Source: Bacilli bacterium
GTDB taxonomy: Bacteria > Bacillota_I > Bacilli_A > RF39 > UBA660
Direction of reading: 5' to 3'
DNA length: 6,604 bases
Assembly (NCBI GenBank): GCA_022793565.1
Contig: JAAWDC010000056.1
Location: 1 to 6,604, forward strand
Below, piece by piece: positions 1-5,702 of the stretch (within the stretch, counting starts at the first letter, position 1; each line of letters opens with the position of its first letter). The translations under genes were made by a program, and so were the position numbers. The notes under the pieces were generated by a model, which had not been told where the DNA came from, searched no databases, and worked only from the letters and a program-made list of their open reading frames with translations.

Positions 1-657
1 CATTGGAAACTGTTGCCAAATATCAAATTTTAAAGTCGCAAGTATATCTTCCATTTCGTCATTTTTCTGAATAATATCATCCGATAATTGAATATAAACA
101 GGATCCCCAAACTTTGCATAACAAATATTATCCGTATATTCATAATATTCAAGTGCTAGTGGAATAACAGGAACATTAGCCTGTTTTGCCACCTTTACCC
201 ATCCACGACGCAAATGATTAATTGGTGAACTGGCTTTTGTACACCATGTTTGTTCTGAAAAAACAACTACATCAATTCCATTCTTCAACTTGTGAACCAT
301 CTGTTTCAATACTTTCTTTTCGCTCTTTTCATTATCCCTATCAACTTTAAAAAAGCCATTTAGAAAGAAAAAGATATAATCCATAATTTCTAACTTTTGT
401 TTCCCAATCAAAACATAAAAATGATCTTCTATTAATTCACATGAAATTGGTGCATCATGACTTGTTGCATGAGAAACAATATAAAGTACAGGACCATCAA
501 TCTTAGGTTTCTCATTTAGTAACTTTAAATCAAATGTTCTTCGACTTGGCATCTGTCCCAAAATAATAGGATGAAGCTTGCGACGCCAAGAAACAGCAAT
601 CTTCGTGGGAATATTTTTCATATGAACAAACAAATTTACTATATTATGATTTTCCAT
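1..657 (-). CDS. PlsC-like lysophospholipid/glycerol-phosphate acyltransferase, C-terminus cut by window edge
   Basis: The minus-strand frame from ATG at 657 is open to base 1, giving 219 residues with no stop, so the C-terminus is missing. The LPLAT (PlsC-type) motifs are in order. Motif I is HATSHD (H63 to D68, the HX4D catalytic pair, preceded by Ser rather than the usual Asn). Motif II is FFKVDRD (102-108). Motif III is FSEQTW (133-138), in the place of the family's FPEGT. Motif IV is VPVIPLA (162-168). The family transfers acyl chains to lysophosphatidate or related lysolipids at the inner face of the membrane. The exact substrate cannot be read from sequence, and the altered motif III suggests a subfamily other than classical PlsC. 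The start is supported by an AAAGGGGGA ribosome binding site 5 nt upstream (663-671) and by ATG as first codon. It lies downstream of spoIVFB but has its own promoter, so it is probably a separate unit. The family call is firm; the substrate is open. Confidence 0.85.
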   Translation of the reverse strand, partial: MENHNIVNLFVHMKNIPTKIAVSWRRKLHPIILGQMPSRRTFDLKLLNEKPKIDGPVLYIVSHATSHDAPISCELIEDHFYVLIGKQKLEIMDYIFFFLNGFFKVDRDNEKSEKKVLKQMVHKLKNGIDVVVFSEQTWCTKASSPINHLRRGWVKVAKQANVPVIPLALEYYEYTDNICYAKFGDPVYIQLSDDIIQKNDEMEDILATLKFDIWQQFPM

Positions 658-682
658 CACAGTCCCCCTTTAAACTGTGCAT

Positions 683-711
683 ATAATATCACAATTTCCA
701 ACTTTTAGCAA
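683..711 (-). promoter_or_regulatory. Extended -10 sigma-A-type promoter for the acyltransferase gene
   Basis: On the minus strand, TTGCTA (706-711) is followed after 17 nt by TATTAT (683-688). The -10 box is directly preceded by TGA, giving the extended -10 form TGnTATTAT. The -35 matches the consensus at 4 of 6 positions and the -10 at 5 of 6. It lies just upstream of the ribosome binding site at 663-671, so the leader would be short, about 20 nt. The 95-bp gap between the spoIVFB stop and this gene holds no GC-rich terminator hairpin, so read-through from spoIVFB is also possible. Confidence 0.6.
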
Positions 712-751
712 TATTAGCAATAATTATTATAATAAATAACCAAAAAGAAAC

Positions 752-1522
752 TTAAATCACCGATTTTGAAAAATACATTTTTAAATATTGATCCTCAGAA
801 AGTAACCTCCCTCGTAACGAAAAAAAGTGAAAATATCCCTTCTTCATATCAAACGGAGAAACAACAACTTTCTTCTTATGAAATGTATATTGATTTAAAT
901 AACGTTCCAATAAGAACTTCTCATATAAATAATTCCCTTTCCTCTCCTCTTCCCATACTCTAAAAAATAAAGTAAAAAATAAGAAAAGCCAAAGAACAGA
1001 ATTATAAACAAAAAGAAAGAAAAACAAAAGAACAAAATAAAAAAAGAAACTACTATAAAAAGTATATTTTAATGCTGAATAATAAGAAAATAAAAAACTA
1101 AAAACTAAAAATAATAGTTTTCCACCATCTAGTGGATAAATCGGTAACAAATTAAATAACAATAATAACTTACTACTAGAAATTAAAAACAATATATCCC
1201 TATCTCGAAGATAAAAGGTTAAAAAATAAGTAAATATAATTTGTAGAATAGGCCCCATAATAAGTACAAAGAATTCTTCTAAACTAGAACGATTTAAATC
1301 TACTTGAAAGTGACTACATCCACCATATGGATATAGCCGAATTTCTACAACACCCCATTTAAAAAAATAAGCAGTTAAAAAATGACCTAATTCATGAACT
1401 AAAATTAAAGAAGTAAATAAAATCATCTTTCGAAAAGAACCAGTCAATGCTGATAAAAGAAGAAAAAAATAAAACAAAGGGTGAATCGAAATTTTAAGAA
1501 ATATACTCTTTATAATCAACAA
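752..1522 (-). CDS. spoIVFB: SpoIVFB-like M50 intramembrane metalloprotease (pro-sigma-K processing)
   Basis: A 256-residue polytopic membrane protein of peptidase family M50 (site-2 protease type). The zinc motif HELGH is at residues 43-47 and the second metal ligand site NLLPIYPLDGG at 124-134, with Asp132 the presumed ligand. These match the layout of B. subtilis SpoIVFB, as do an early KISIHP segment, the YPYGG segment (64-68) and a FLLERY segment after the last membrane span. In B. subtilis this enzyme sits in the outer forespore membrane and cleaves the pro-sequence of sigma-K in the mother cell. The C-terminal tail is shorter than that of B. subtilis, so the CBS-like regulatory domain appears trimmed. 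The start is a TTG. The first (1522) is only 3 nt after GGGG, and the next codon, also TTG (1519), has a better 6-nt spacing, so either may be used. It overlaps the end of spoIVFA by up to 29 nt, as expected for translational coupling of two partners. Processing of a sigma-K-type substrate here is inferred. Confidence 0.9.
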   Translation of the reverse strand: MLIIKSIFLKISIHPLFYFFLLLSALTGSFRKMILFTSLILVHELGHFLTAYFFKWGVVEIRLYPYGGCSHFQVDLNRSSLEEFFVLIMGPILQIIFTYFLTFYLRDRDILFLISSSKLLLLFNLLPIYPLDGGKLLFLVFSFLFSYYSALKYTFYSSFFFYFVLLFFFLFVYNSVLWLFLFFTLFFRVWEEERKGNYLYEKFLLERYLNQYTFHKKKVVVSPFDMKKGYFHFFSLRGRLLSEDQYLKMYFSKSVI

Positions 1523-2111
1523 ATTCCCCTTCTTTTTGAAAATATAAATCCAAATCTTTTTCCTTCACTTCCCCAAGTAAACTTCCCTTTTCTACATAAT
1601 CATAAAGCTTTAAATCAGTTGGAGTAAGTCCTACATACCAAGCATCTACCCCATTCATCTGCTGAATAATTAATGTCTCACCATACCCATCTTTATTCCC
1701 CATAAATACTACCAATCCACTTTCCAAGGATGGCATTAAATACCCTTTACCAACAGAAACTCGAACTCCATTTTCAATCTCTTTTTTCTCCTGATAAACA
1801 AAAGATTCCTGAAATACCATTTGATCTTTTGGAAGTTTTGGAGAGAATTCTTCTGGAAATAAGTTTCCAAAATACTTTTGATACCACTCTTGAAAAGGGG
1901 CAAAAGAAAAGTTCTGACTGTAAATAAATTTATATACTTCCTTTTTACTTTCTGGATGCATTTTAATAATACAAAGTACTGATAATAATAAAATTCCAGA
2001 GACCAACGCACGATTACAAAAATTAAGAAAGCGAGAACGAAATTGATCTTCAGAAGTTTTCTTTCCCTTTTGCTTATTTAAATACTTCTCTACTGACTTA
2101 TACTCATTCAT
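1494..2111 (-). CDS. spoIVFA: SpoIVFA-like regulator of SpoIVFB, degenerate LytM/M23 domain
   Basis: A 205-residue bitopic protein with a charged N-terminus (1-32), one membrane span (about 33-49) and a C-terminal LytM/M23-fold domain (about 120-205). Segments such as YDYVEKGSLLG near the end, and the WYQKYFGN segment after the membrane span, resemble B. subtilis SpoIVFA. The C-terminal domain keeps the M23 pattern (GYGETLIIQQ, then WYVGL, then LDLYFQ) but has no histidine at the metal-ligand positions, so it should be catalytically dead. SpoIVFA tethers and inhibits SpoIVFB and is itself cut by forespore-derived proteases. The start is placed at ATG 2111 because GGGTGG (2117-2122) stands 5 nt upstream. 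An in-frame GTG at 2120 lies within that site and is less likely. It sits 17 nt after the mreD-like gene and overlaps spoIVFB. It is shorter than the B. subtilis protein (about 264 residues), mostly in the N-terminal and linker parts. Confidence 0.85.
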   Translation of the reverse strand: MNEYKSVEKYLNKQKGKKTSEDQFRSRFLNFCNRALVSGILLLSVLCIIKMHPESKKEVYKFIYSQNFSFAPFQEWYQKYFGNLFPEEFSPKLPKDQMVFQESFVYQEKKEIENGVRVSVGKGYLMPSLESGLVVFMGNKDGYGETLIIQQMNGVDAWYVGLTPTDLKLYDYVEKGSLLGEVKEKDLDLYFQKEGEFVDYKEYIS

Positions 2112-2128
2112 AAGTTCCACCCATTAAT

Positions 2129-2581
2129 TTATATTCTTCTTTTCTCAAACTTAGACCAAAAAATAGAAAAAAGAAAAGCAAAAATTAAATTCATTGGGAT
2201 AGACGATATAATCATCTGAATCCATTTCCCAAAAGGAAGTGGTTTTTGAATAAGAAAATAGAAAATTCCTCCATATAAATAATATCCACAGAAAAAAAGA
2301 ATGAAAGAAAACAAAAATTGTTTTTTAGACTCAATTCGAAAGAAGAAGAGAAAGAACAAAGTGTAAAAAAGAATAAAATAAGAAAAATCAAAAAGAAAAT
2401 TTTGATGAAAAAATAAAAATGCTAAAAAACATTGAATTCCTATTTTATAAAGAAAATGATCAAAGTTCTTTTCACGAGTATAAGTAAAAAAAGAAAAAAC
2501 AAAAGCAAAACATGGTCGAAAATAAGTACCTATCAAAAAACGTGCCAAAAAACAATCTAAAAAATAACCAAAAAGAACCAT
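2129..2581 (-). CDS. mreD: MreD-like membrane protein
   Basis: A 150-residue, very hydrophobic protein with about five predicted membrane spans and a short basic tail (KFEKRRI). Length, membrane character and position directly after mreC fit MreD, the integral membrane component of the elongation (rod) complex that works with MreC, RodA and PBP2. The sequence itself is poorly conserved in this family, so the call rests mainly on gene order. The PLPFGKWIQ segment (about 115-123) lies in the region where MreD proteins have a conserved loop. The ATG at 2581 is preceded by GAGGA at good spacing, and this site overlaps the TGA stop of mreC, suggesting coupling. Phenylalanine makes up about a quarter of all residues by my count, which is extreme even for an AT-rich genome. 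Confidence 0.75.
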   Translation of the reverse strand: MVLFGYFLDCFLARFLIGTYFRPCFAFVFSFFTYTREKNFDHFLYKIGIQCFLAFLFFHQNFLFDFSYFILFYTLFFLFFFRIESKKQFLFSFILFFCGYYLYGGIFYFLIQKPLPFGKWIQMIISSIPMNLIFAFLFSIFWSKFEKRRI

Positions 2582-2588
2582 TTTATCC

Positions 2589-3341
2589 TCACTTTCCTAA
2601 TACAAAAACATATCCTAATTGGTAAAAATCAACAGAAGATTGAACTTTCATAACCAAGGAAACCCCTAAAGTATCGGTCGTAACTTCAGAAACTGTTCCT
2701 ACAAAAATCCCACTCGGAAATAAACTACCCAATCCATTCGTAACAACTCTACTACCGATTTCTAAAGTTTCTATATTTTGAATACTAGTAACAGAAAACG
2801 TCTTAGAAGTAGGATCATAGCCATCTAAAATGCCATGAAACTCTTCTTCATTAGAAAAAATAGAAACTGCAACTTTACTACTTTTAATAGAATCTGTAAG
2901 CAATCGAACAAGACTGGAATGACTATATACTTCTTCTACCTTCCCAATCAATCCCTGCTCAGTAACTACTGCCATATTAACTGATACTCCTTCCTTTTCA
3001 CCACAATCTATAATTATCGTGTCTTCAAAAGCAGAAGATCTATAGATTACTGAAGAAGGAATCATTTCATAATCGACCAGAGAAGTTTTAAAATCTAGTA
3101 ACTTGCGTAACTCCTCATTTTCTTCTCTTAAAGATGCAATTAATTCACGATCATACCGTTCTAAATGAACTTGATCTTTCACAAATAATCTCCCGACTGC
3201 AACACTAAAATCTTGAAAAACTCCTCGCCAAGGAACAGTTGTGGAAAAAATAGAAAACAAAAAAAGGAAAACAACAACAATAACCCAAACAAATAAATAA
3301 CGTTTTTTCTTTTTAAAAAGATTTCTCTGTTTTTTTCTCAT
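2589..3341 (-). CDS. mreC: Rod shape-determining protein MreC
   Basis: A 250-residue bitopic protein with a basic N-terminus (KKQRNLFKKKKR), one membrane span (about 15-33), a coiled-coil helix (about 59-84, containing LREENEELRKLLDFK) and a C-terminal two-barrel beta domain. Typical MreC features are the stretch from IDCGEKEGV to GLIGKVEEV, the segment GLGSLFPSGIFVGTV and the ending VQSSVDFYQLGYVFVL. MreC is the scaffold of the elongation complex on the outer face of the membrane, where it activates PBP2 and lines up cell-wall synthesis with MreB filaments. The start ATG follows AGGAGA (3347-3352), which overlaps the end of radC; the two genes are 9 nt apart. The stop is TGA, which supports the standard genetic code. 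Unlike in B. subtilis, mreB does not stand between radC and mreC. Confidence 0.93.
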   Translation of the reverse strand: MRKKQRNLFKKKKRYLFVWVIVVVFLFLFSIFSTTVPWRGVFQDFSVAVGRLFVKDQVHLERYDRELIASLREENEELRKLLDFKTSLVDYEMIPSSVIYRSSAFEDTIIIDCGEKEGVSVNMAVVTEQGLIGKVEEVYSHSSLVRLLTDSIKSSKVAVSIFSNEEEFHGILDGYDPTSKTFSVTSIQNIETLEIGSRVVTNGLGSLFPSGIFVGTVSEVTTDTLGVSLVMKVQSSVDFYQLGYVFVLGK

Positions 3342-3350
3342 AATGTTCTC

Positions 3351-4037
3351 CTACAAATTTAATATTTTTCCATCCTCTGCAAAGCTATAATAAAGCTCAT
3401 CCCCAACAATTACATGATCCACAATTGGAATTGCATTTAACTTTCCAAGCTGTATTAAAGCCTCTGTCAATCGAATATCCTCGATACTCGGCTCGATACT
3501 ACCACTTGGATGATTGTGAACACAAGCAATAGAACTTGCACTACTTAAATATGCATACTTAAATATTTCTCTTGGATGAACAACGCTACGATTAATCGTT
3601 CCCATAAATAATAATCTCCTTTCAATTACCTCACACCGAGGATTCAGATAAAGACAATAGAAGAATTCTTGCTTTTTTTCATAAAACAAATGCTTTGTAT
3701 ATAGATAAATATCTTTTGCAGATCGAAGAGAAAATCGTTTTTGATGATCTATCTGTAAATATAATCGCTTTCCAAGTTCCAAAGCACTGAGGATTTCTAC
3801 TGCTTTCGCAGGACCAATTCCTTTAATTTCCAATAATTGCTTTAAAGTAAGATTCAAGATTTCAGAAGATGTTGGATATCTTCTTAATATTTCTAATGCC
3901 GTCTCACGTGCTGACATTCCCTTAGACCCATTTTGAATTAAAATAGCAAGTAATTCTTCTAAAGATAGACATTGAATCCCATCTTGTATCGCTCTTTCTC
4001 TGGGACGGTTGAGAGCTGGAATATCTTTAATTCTCAA
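3351..4037 (-). CDS. radC: RadC family JAMM/MPN-domain protein
   Basis: A 228-residue protein with an N-terminal helix-hairpin-helix region (LLEIKGIGPAKAVEI, GIG at about 73-75) and a C-terminal MPN/JAMM domain. The JAMM signature HNHPSG is at 174-179 with the distal Asp187 (PSIEDI); a conserved Glu precedes FFYCLYLN at about residue 124. The opening IKDIPALNRPRE matches the usual RadC N-terminus. The molecular role of RadC is unsettled: the old DNA-repair name is doubtful, and the fold suggests a metalloprotease or deubiquitinase-like hydrolase. I place the start at TTG 4037, not at the upstream in-frame ATG 4073. A perfect AGGAGG (4044-4049) lies 6 nt before the TTG, the family N-terminus begins there, and the longer form would overlap the previous gene. 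The SD site overlaps that gene's TAG stop. The neighbour mreC follows after 9 nt. Confidence 0.93.
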   Translation of the reverse strand: MRIKDIPALNRPRERAIQDGIQCLSLEELLAILIQNGSKGMSARETALEILRRYPTSSEILNLTLKQLLEIKGIGPAKAVEILSALELGKRLYLQIDHQKRFSLRSAKDIYLYTKHLFYEKKQEFFYCLYLNPRCEVIERRLLFMGTINRSVVHPREIFKYAYLSSASSIACVHNHPSGSIEPSIEDIRLTEALIQLGKLNAIPIVDHVIVGDELYYSFAEDGKILNL

Positions 4038-4047
4038 AAAACACCTC

Positions 4048-4488
4048 CTATTGATGCAAAACAAATTCCTCATAAGAAGACAAAATAGTTGCTAAAACTG
4101 AGTTCATTTCTTCACTAGTTTTCGTACTTCTCAACAAAATATCATATTGAACCAATTCGCTAACGAATTCCTCGCTTGCAACCTTTCCCTCACGAATAGA
4201 GAGCTCGACCCCTAAATTTTGATACTCATGTTGTACCTTCTTTGCATTCTCTTCGGAGGTAGTCATTCCAATATAAATATGATCTTGTCCACCCTCTTCT
4301 ACAAGAAGATGATTATAAGGAATTTGCACTTCCTCTTTCCCTACGGGAGCACTATACTGTAAAAAATAAACCTGATTAGTATCTTGAAAAGTAGTAGATG
4401 TAGATCTTTGAGATTGAAACAAAAATGTAGCACACAAATATCCAAGCAACAAAGAGCAAATAACAGAAATTATAAAATTCATTTTCAA
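4048..4488 (-). CDS. SPOR-like single-pass membrane protein, possible SpoIIB counterpart
   Basis: About 146 residues with one N-terminal membrane span (about 5-24), a short Ser/Thr linker, and an extracytoplasmic domain with a SPOR-like pattern (about 39-100). That domain has a YFLQYSA strand, then HIYIGMTTSEENAKKVQHEY (strand and helix of the 'vGpf.s.eeA' type), then LGVELSIREG. SPOR domains bind denuded septal glycan strands and bring proteins to division septa. In B. subtilis the SPOR protein SpoIIB is encoded just upstream of maf and radC, so position supports a SpoIIB-like role in septal or engulfment wall remodelling. This protein is much shorter than SpoIIB, so orthology is uncertain. 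The start is set at TTG 4488, which lies 6 nt after AGGTG (4495-4499). An ATG at 4482 and a GTG at 4497 in the same frame are alternatives. It is the first gene of the minus-strand cluster, and its TAG stop lies inside the radC SD site. Confidence 0.7.
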   Translation of the reverse strand: MKMNFIISVICSLLLGYLCATFLFQSQRSTSTTFQDTNQVYFLQYSAPVGKEEVQIPYNHLLVEEGGQDHIYIGMTTSEENAKKVQHEYQNLGVELSIREGKVASEEFVSELVQYDILLRSTKTSEEMNSVLATILSSYEEFVLHQ

Positions 4489-4537
4489 TTCGATCACCTA
4501 CTACAAAAATACCAAACAAAAAACAAGAAAATTGTCG

Positions 4538-4573
4538 AAAAAAAAAAGAAAGCTCTGCTTCTCTTATATTATA
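4538..4573 (-). promoter_or_regulatory. Candidate -10 box and leader hairpin with T tract upstream of the SPOR-radC-mre-spoIVF cluster
   Basis: On the minus strand a perfect TATAAT (4568-4573) lies about 80 nt before the first gene. No good -35 stands 16 to 18 nt upstream (the best is GGTTCG), so the promoter call is weak. Just downstream is a small hairpin AAGC-AGA-GCTT (4550-4560), followed by C and a run of ten T (4538-4547). This has the form of an intrinsic terminator but with only about 4 bp of stem. It might attenuate transcription, end stray transcripts, or be chance in this AT-rich DNA. Confidence 0.3.
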
Positions 4574-4650
4574 CAAAAAAAGAAAAAAAACGAACCGAAA
4601 TTTATTAGACAAATTAAGATTCACAATTATGTAAAAAAGTGCCAAAAAGA

Positions 4651-4680
4651 TTGACCAAAAAAATACAAGTAATATATAAT
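4651..4680 (+). promoter_or_regulatory. Sigma-A-type promoter for the Esx gene pair
   Basis: TTGACC (4651-4656, five of six consensus positions) and TATAAT (4675-4680, six of six) are separated by 18 nt. The predicted start of transcription is near 4687, giving a leader of about 50 nt before the first Esx ATG. It is the best promoter in the window, so the pair is probably well expressed during growth. No operator-like inverted repeat was seen next to it. Confidence 0.75.
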
Positions 4681-4737
4681 GAAATTAATGATAAAGATAG
4701 AAAAGTATCTGTATCAAATAATAAAGGAGGAAAAACC

Positions 4738-5043
4738 ATGGATTATTCATTTAGTAGTAGCGCTGTACGCCAAGTAGCTAATGATGTACGAAACGTAGAC
4801 GCTACTAATATTGAAACTGGGGCTAAAAATGTACAAAATATCGGAAATACAGTACAAACTGCTTGGCAAGGAACTGATGCAAATGCATATGTAAATGCCC
4901 TAAATAATTATGTACCAGAAATTTTAAGATTAGCTGAAACACTTAGAATAATTGCAACGACTCTAGATCAAACAGCAAATTTAATGGACGAAAGAGAACA
5001 AGAACGTCGCGCTAGAGCTAGTCAGGAATTAAGTGCAAATTAG
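4738..5043 (+). CDS. WXG100 (ESAT-6-like) protein with WQG motif
   Basis: A 101-residue helical protein of the WXG100 superfamily. It has an N-terminal helix, the turn motif W43-Q44-G45 in the middle, a second helix (VNALNNYVPEILRLAETLRI onwards) and a charged tail (DEREQERRARA). There is no signal peptide. Such proteins form helical hairpins, dimerise, and are exported by type VII secretion (EssC/EccC ATPase systems) or serve as partners for larger substrates. The start is ATG 4738, 6 nt after AAAGGAGG; the open frame continues upstream to 4639 but that part is leader sequence with no start signal of its own. No YxxxD/E export motif is seen after the second helix. It is followed 14 nt later by a second Esx-type gene, probably its heterodimer partner, and both are under the promoter at 4651-4680. 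No secretion ATPase or toxin gene is in the window, so the cargo or role is unknown. Confidence 0.88.
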   Translation: MDYSFSSSAVRQVANDVRNVDATNIETGAKNVQNIGNTVQTAWQGTDANAYVNALNNYVPEILRLAETLRIIATTLDQTANLMDEREQERRARASQELSAN

Positions 5044-5057
5044 AAAGGAGAATAGAA

Positions 5058-5411
5058 ATGCAAAACGGATTAAAATATTCAGTTGCGGAAGCCCAAGCAA
5101 ATGCTAATATGCTTAGACAATACGCAGATCAAATGGAAAATGATTTACAAACATCAAAACAAAGAATTGAAACTCTTTGCTCTAATGAAGAATTTAAAAC
5201 TGTAGCTGCTTCCCTAGCTTTCTTCGAAAAAATCGATCAAGCTGCTGCTAACTTTCCAAAATTTATTGAAGCAATCAGAAAATTCGCTGATTTCTTAGAT
5301 CAATATGTTGCTGAAAGTTATCAACAAGCAGATATCAGTGCAAGACAAATGCAAAGTCAAATGGAAGCAAGTTTATCAGATCTACAAAATTCTGGAAATT
5401 TAGGAGCATAA
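5058..5411 (+). CDS. Esx/WXG100-like helical partner protein lacking WXG, with YxxxD motif
   Basis: A 117-residue, largely helical protein with no signal peptide and no tryptophan at all. Helix 1 is about residues 8-40. A break around C41-S42-N43-E44 stands where WXG100 proteins carry the WXG turn. Helix 2 is about 46-95, followed by a low-complexity tail. Y88-QQA-D92 at the end of helix 2 matches the YxxxD/E type VII secretion signal. Length, hairpin pattern and position right after a WXG100 gene indicate an Esx-type protein, probably the partner of the upstream product. The ATG is preceded by AAAGGAG with 7-nt spacing. It is the last gene of the unit; a strong terminator follows about 77 nt after the stop. 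The fold is inferred from pattern only; a structure prediction would settle it. Confidence 0.75.
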   Translation: MQNGLKYSVAEAQANANMLRQYADQMENDLQTSKQRIETLCSNEEFKTVAASLAFFEKIDQAAANFPKFIEAIRKFADFLDQYVAESYQQADISARQMQSQMEASLSDLQNSGNLGA

Positions 5412-5487
5412 ATATAAAATTAAGAAAAATATGCCTTAAAATGAACTGAATTATAAAAGTTAAATAACTTATAAACAGTTTCTAAGT

Positions 5488-5533
5488 AAAGGACTGTCAC
5501 ATGTAAACTACAAGTGGCAGTCCTTTTAATTTT
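5488..5533 (+). terminator. Intrinsic terminator after the Esx pair
   Basis: The arm AAAGGACTGTCAC (5488-5500) pairs with GTGGCAGTCCTTT (5514-5526) over 13 bp with one G-T wobble and a 13-nt loop. The stem is followed by TTTTAATTTT on the plus strand. This is the clearest terminator in the window and ends the Esx transcript. On the minus strand the tract after the stem is weaker, so it probably works mainly in one direction. Confidence 0.88.
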
Positions 5534-5628
5534 GCATCATCCCATTCCATGAATAAAAGCTTAAACATCTAAGCATATCTCTATGTCCATGTATCCTATC
5601 ATCTTTATAAGCCTCAAAATAAGATCAT

Positions 5629-5684
5629 AAAAAAAGACTACTGATAGTCTCTACAATTTAATTGTATACTTTTTCAGTAATCTT
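5629..5684 (-). terminator. Intrinsic terminator of the DUF285 repeat protein gene, with two alternative stems
   Basis: Read on the minus strand, AAGATTACTGA (5674-5684) can pair with TCAGTAGTCTT (5634-5644) over 11 bp with one wobble. A small AT hairpin (TACAATTAAATTGTA) lies inside the loop. A compact alternative, AGACTA-TCAG-TAGTCT (5635-5650), uses the same 3' arm. Both are followed by a run of seven T (plus-strand A at 5629-5635). It lies about 20 nt after the stop of the repeat-protein gene. Confidence 0.75.
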
Positions 5685-5702
5685 ATCTTATAGAACCCCA
5701 CG

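Larger units (their letters stand above)
5412..5702. other. Convergent intergenic region
   Basis: This 291-bp stretch separates two converging genes. It holds the Esx terminator (5488-5533) and the repeat-protein terminator (5629-5684). The part between them, about 5534-5628, has no convincing gene. A minus-strand frame ending at 5526 encodes only about 30 residues without a supported start and runs into the Esx terminator. Confidence 0.6.

Noticed and set aside
766..963. Plus-strand open frame opposite spoIVFB
   Set aside because: It lies entirely antisense to the conserved C-terminal part of SpoIVFB and has no recognisable start site or product.
1730..2011. Open frames on both strands overlapping spoIVFA
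   Set aside because: They are alternative frames of a gene whose own product matches a known family. AT-rich DNA with few stops in some frames explains them.
4538..4547. Ten-A run as a sequencing or phase-variation hotspot
   Set aside because: It lies outside coding sequence, and homopolymers are common across this AT-rich window.
4376..4645. Two overlapping open frames in and before the SPOR gene
   Set aside because: They read through the divergent promoter region and the SPOR coding start, give low-complexity Lys- or Phe-rich products, and lack supported starts.
4639..4737. N-terminal extension of the first Esx frame upstream of ATG 4738
   Set aside because: It contains the promoter -35 and -10 boxes and the AGGAGG site. 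The WXG100 protein has its proper length from ATG 4738.
5526..5620. Small minus-strand frame (about 30 residues, ending HGHRDMLRCLSFYSWNG and a few more), possibly a remnant of a mobile gene
   Set aside because: It is very short, without a supported start, and its end runs into the Esx terminator. I do not recognise the peptide.
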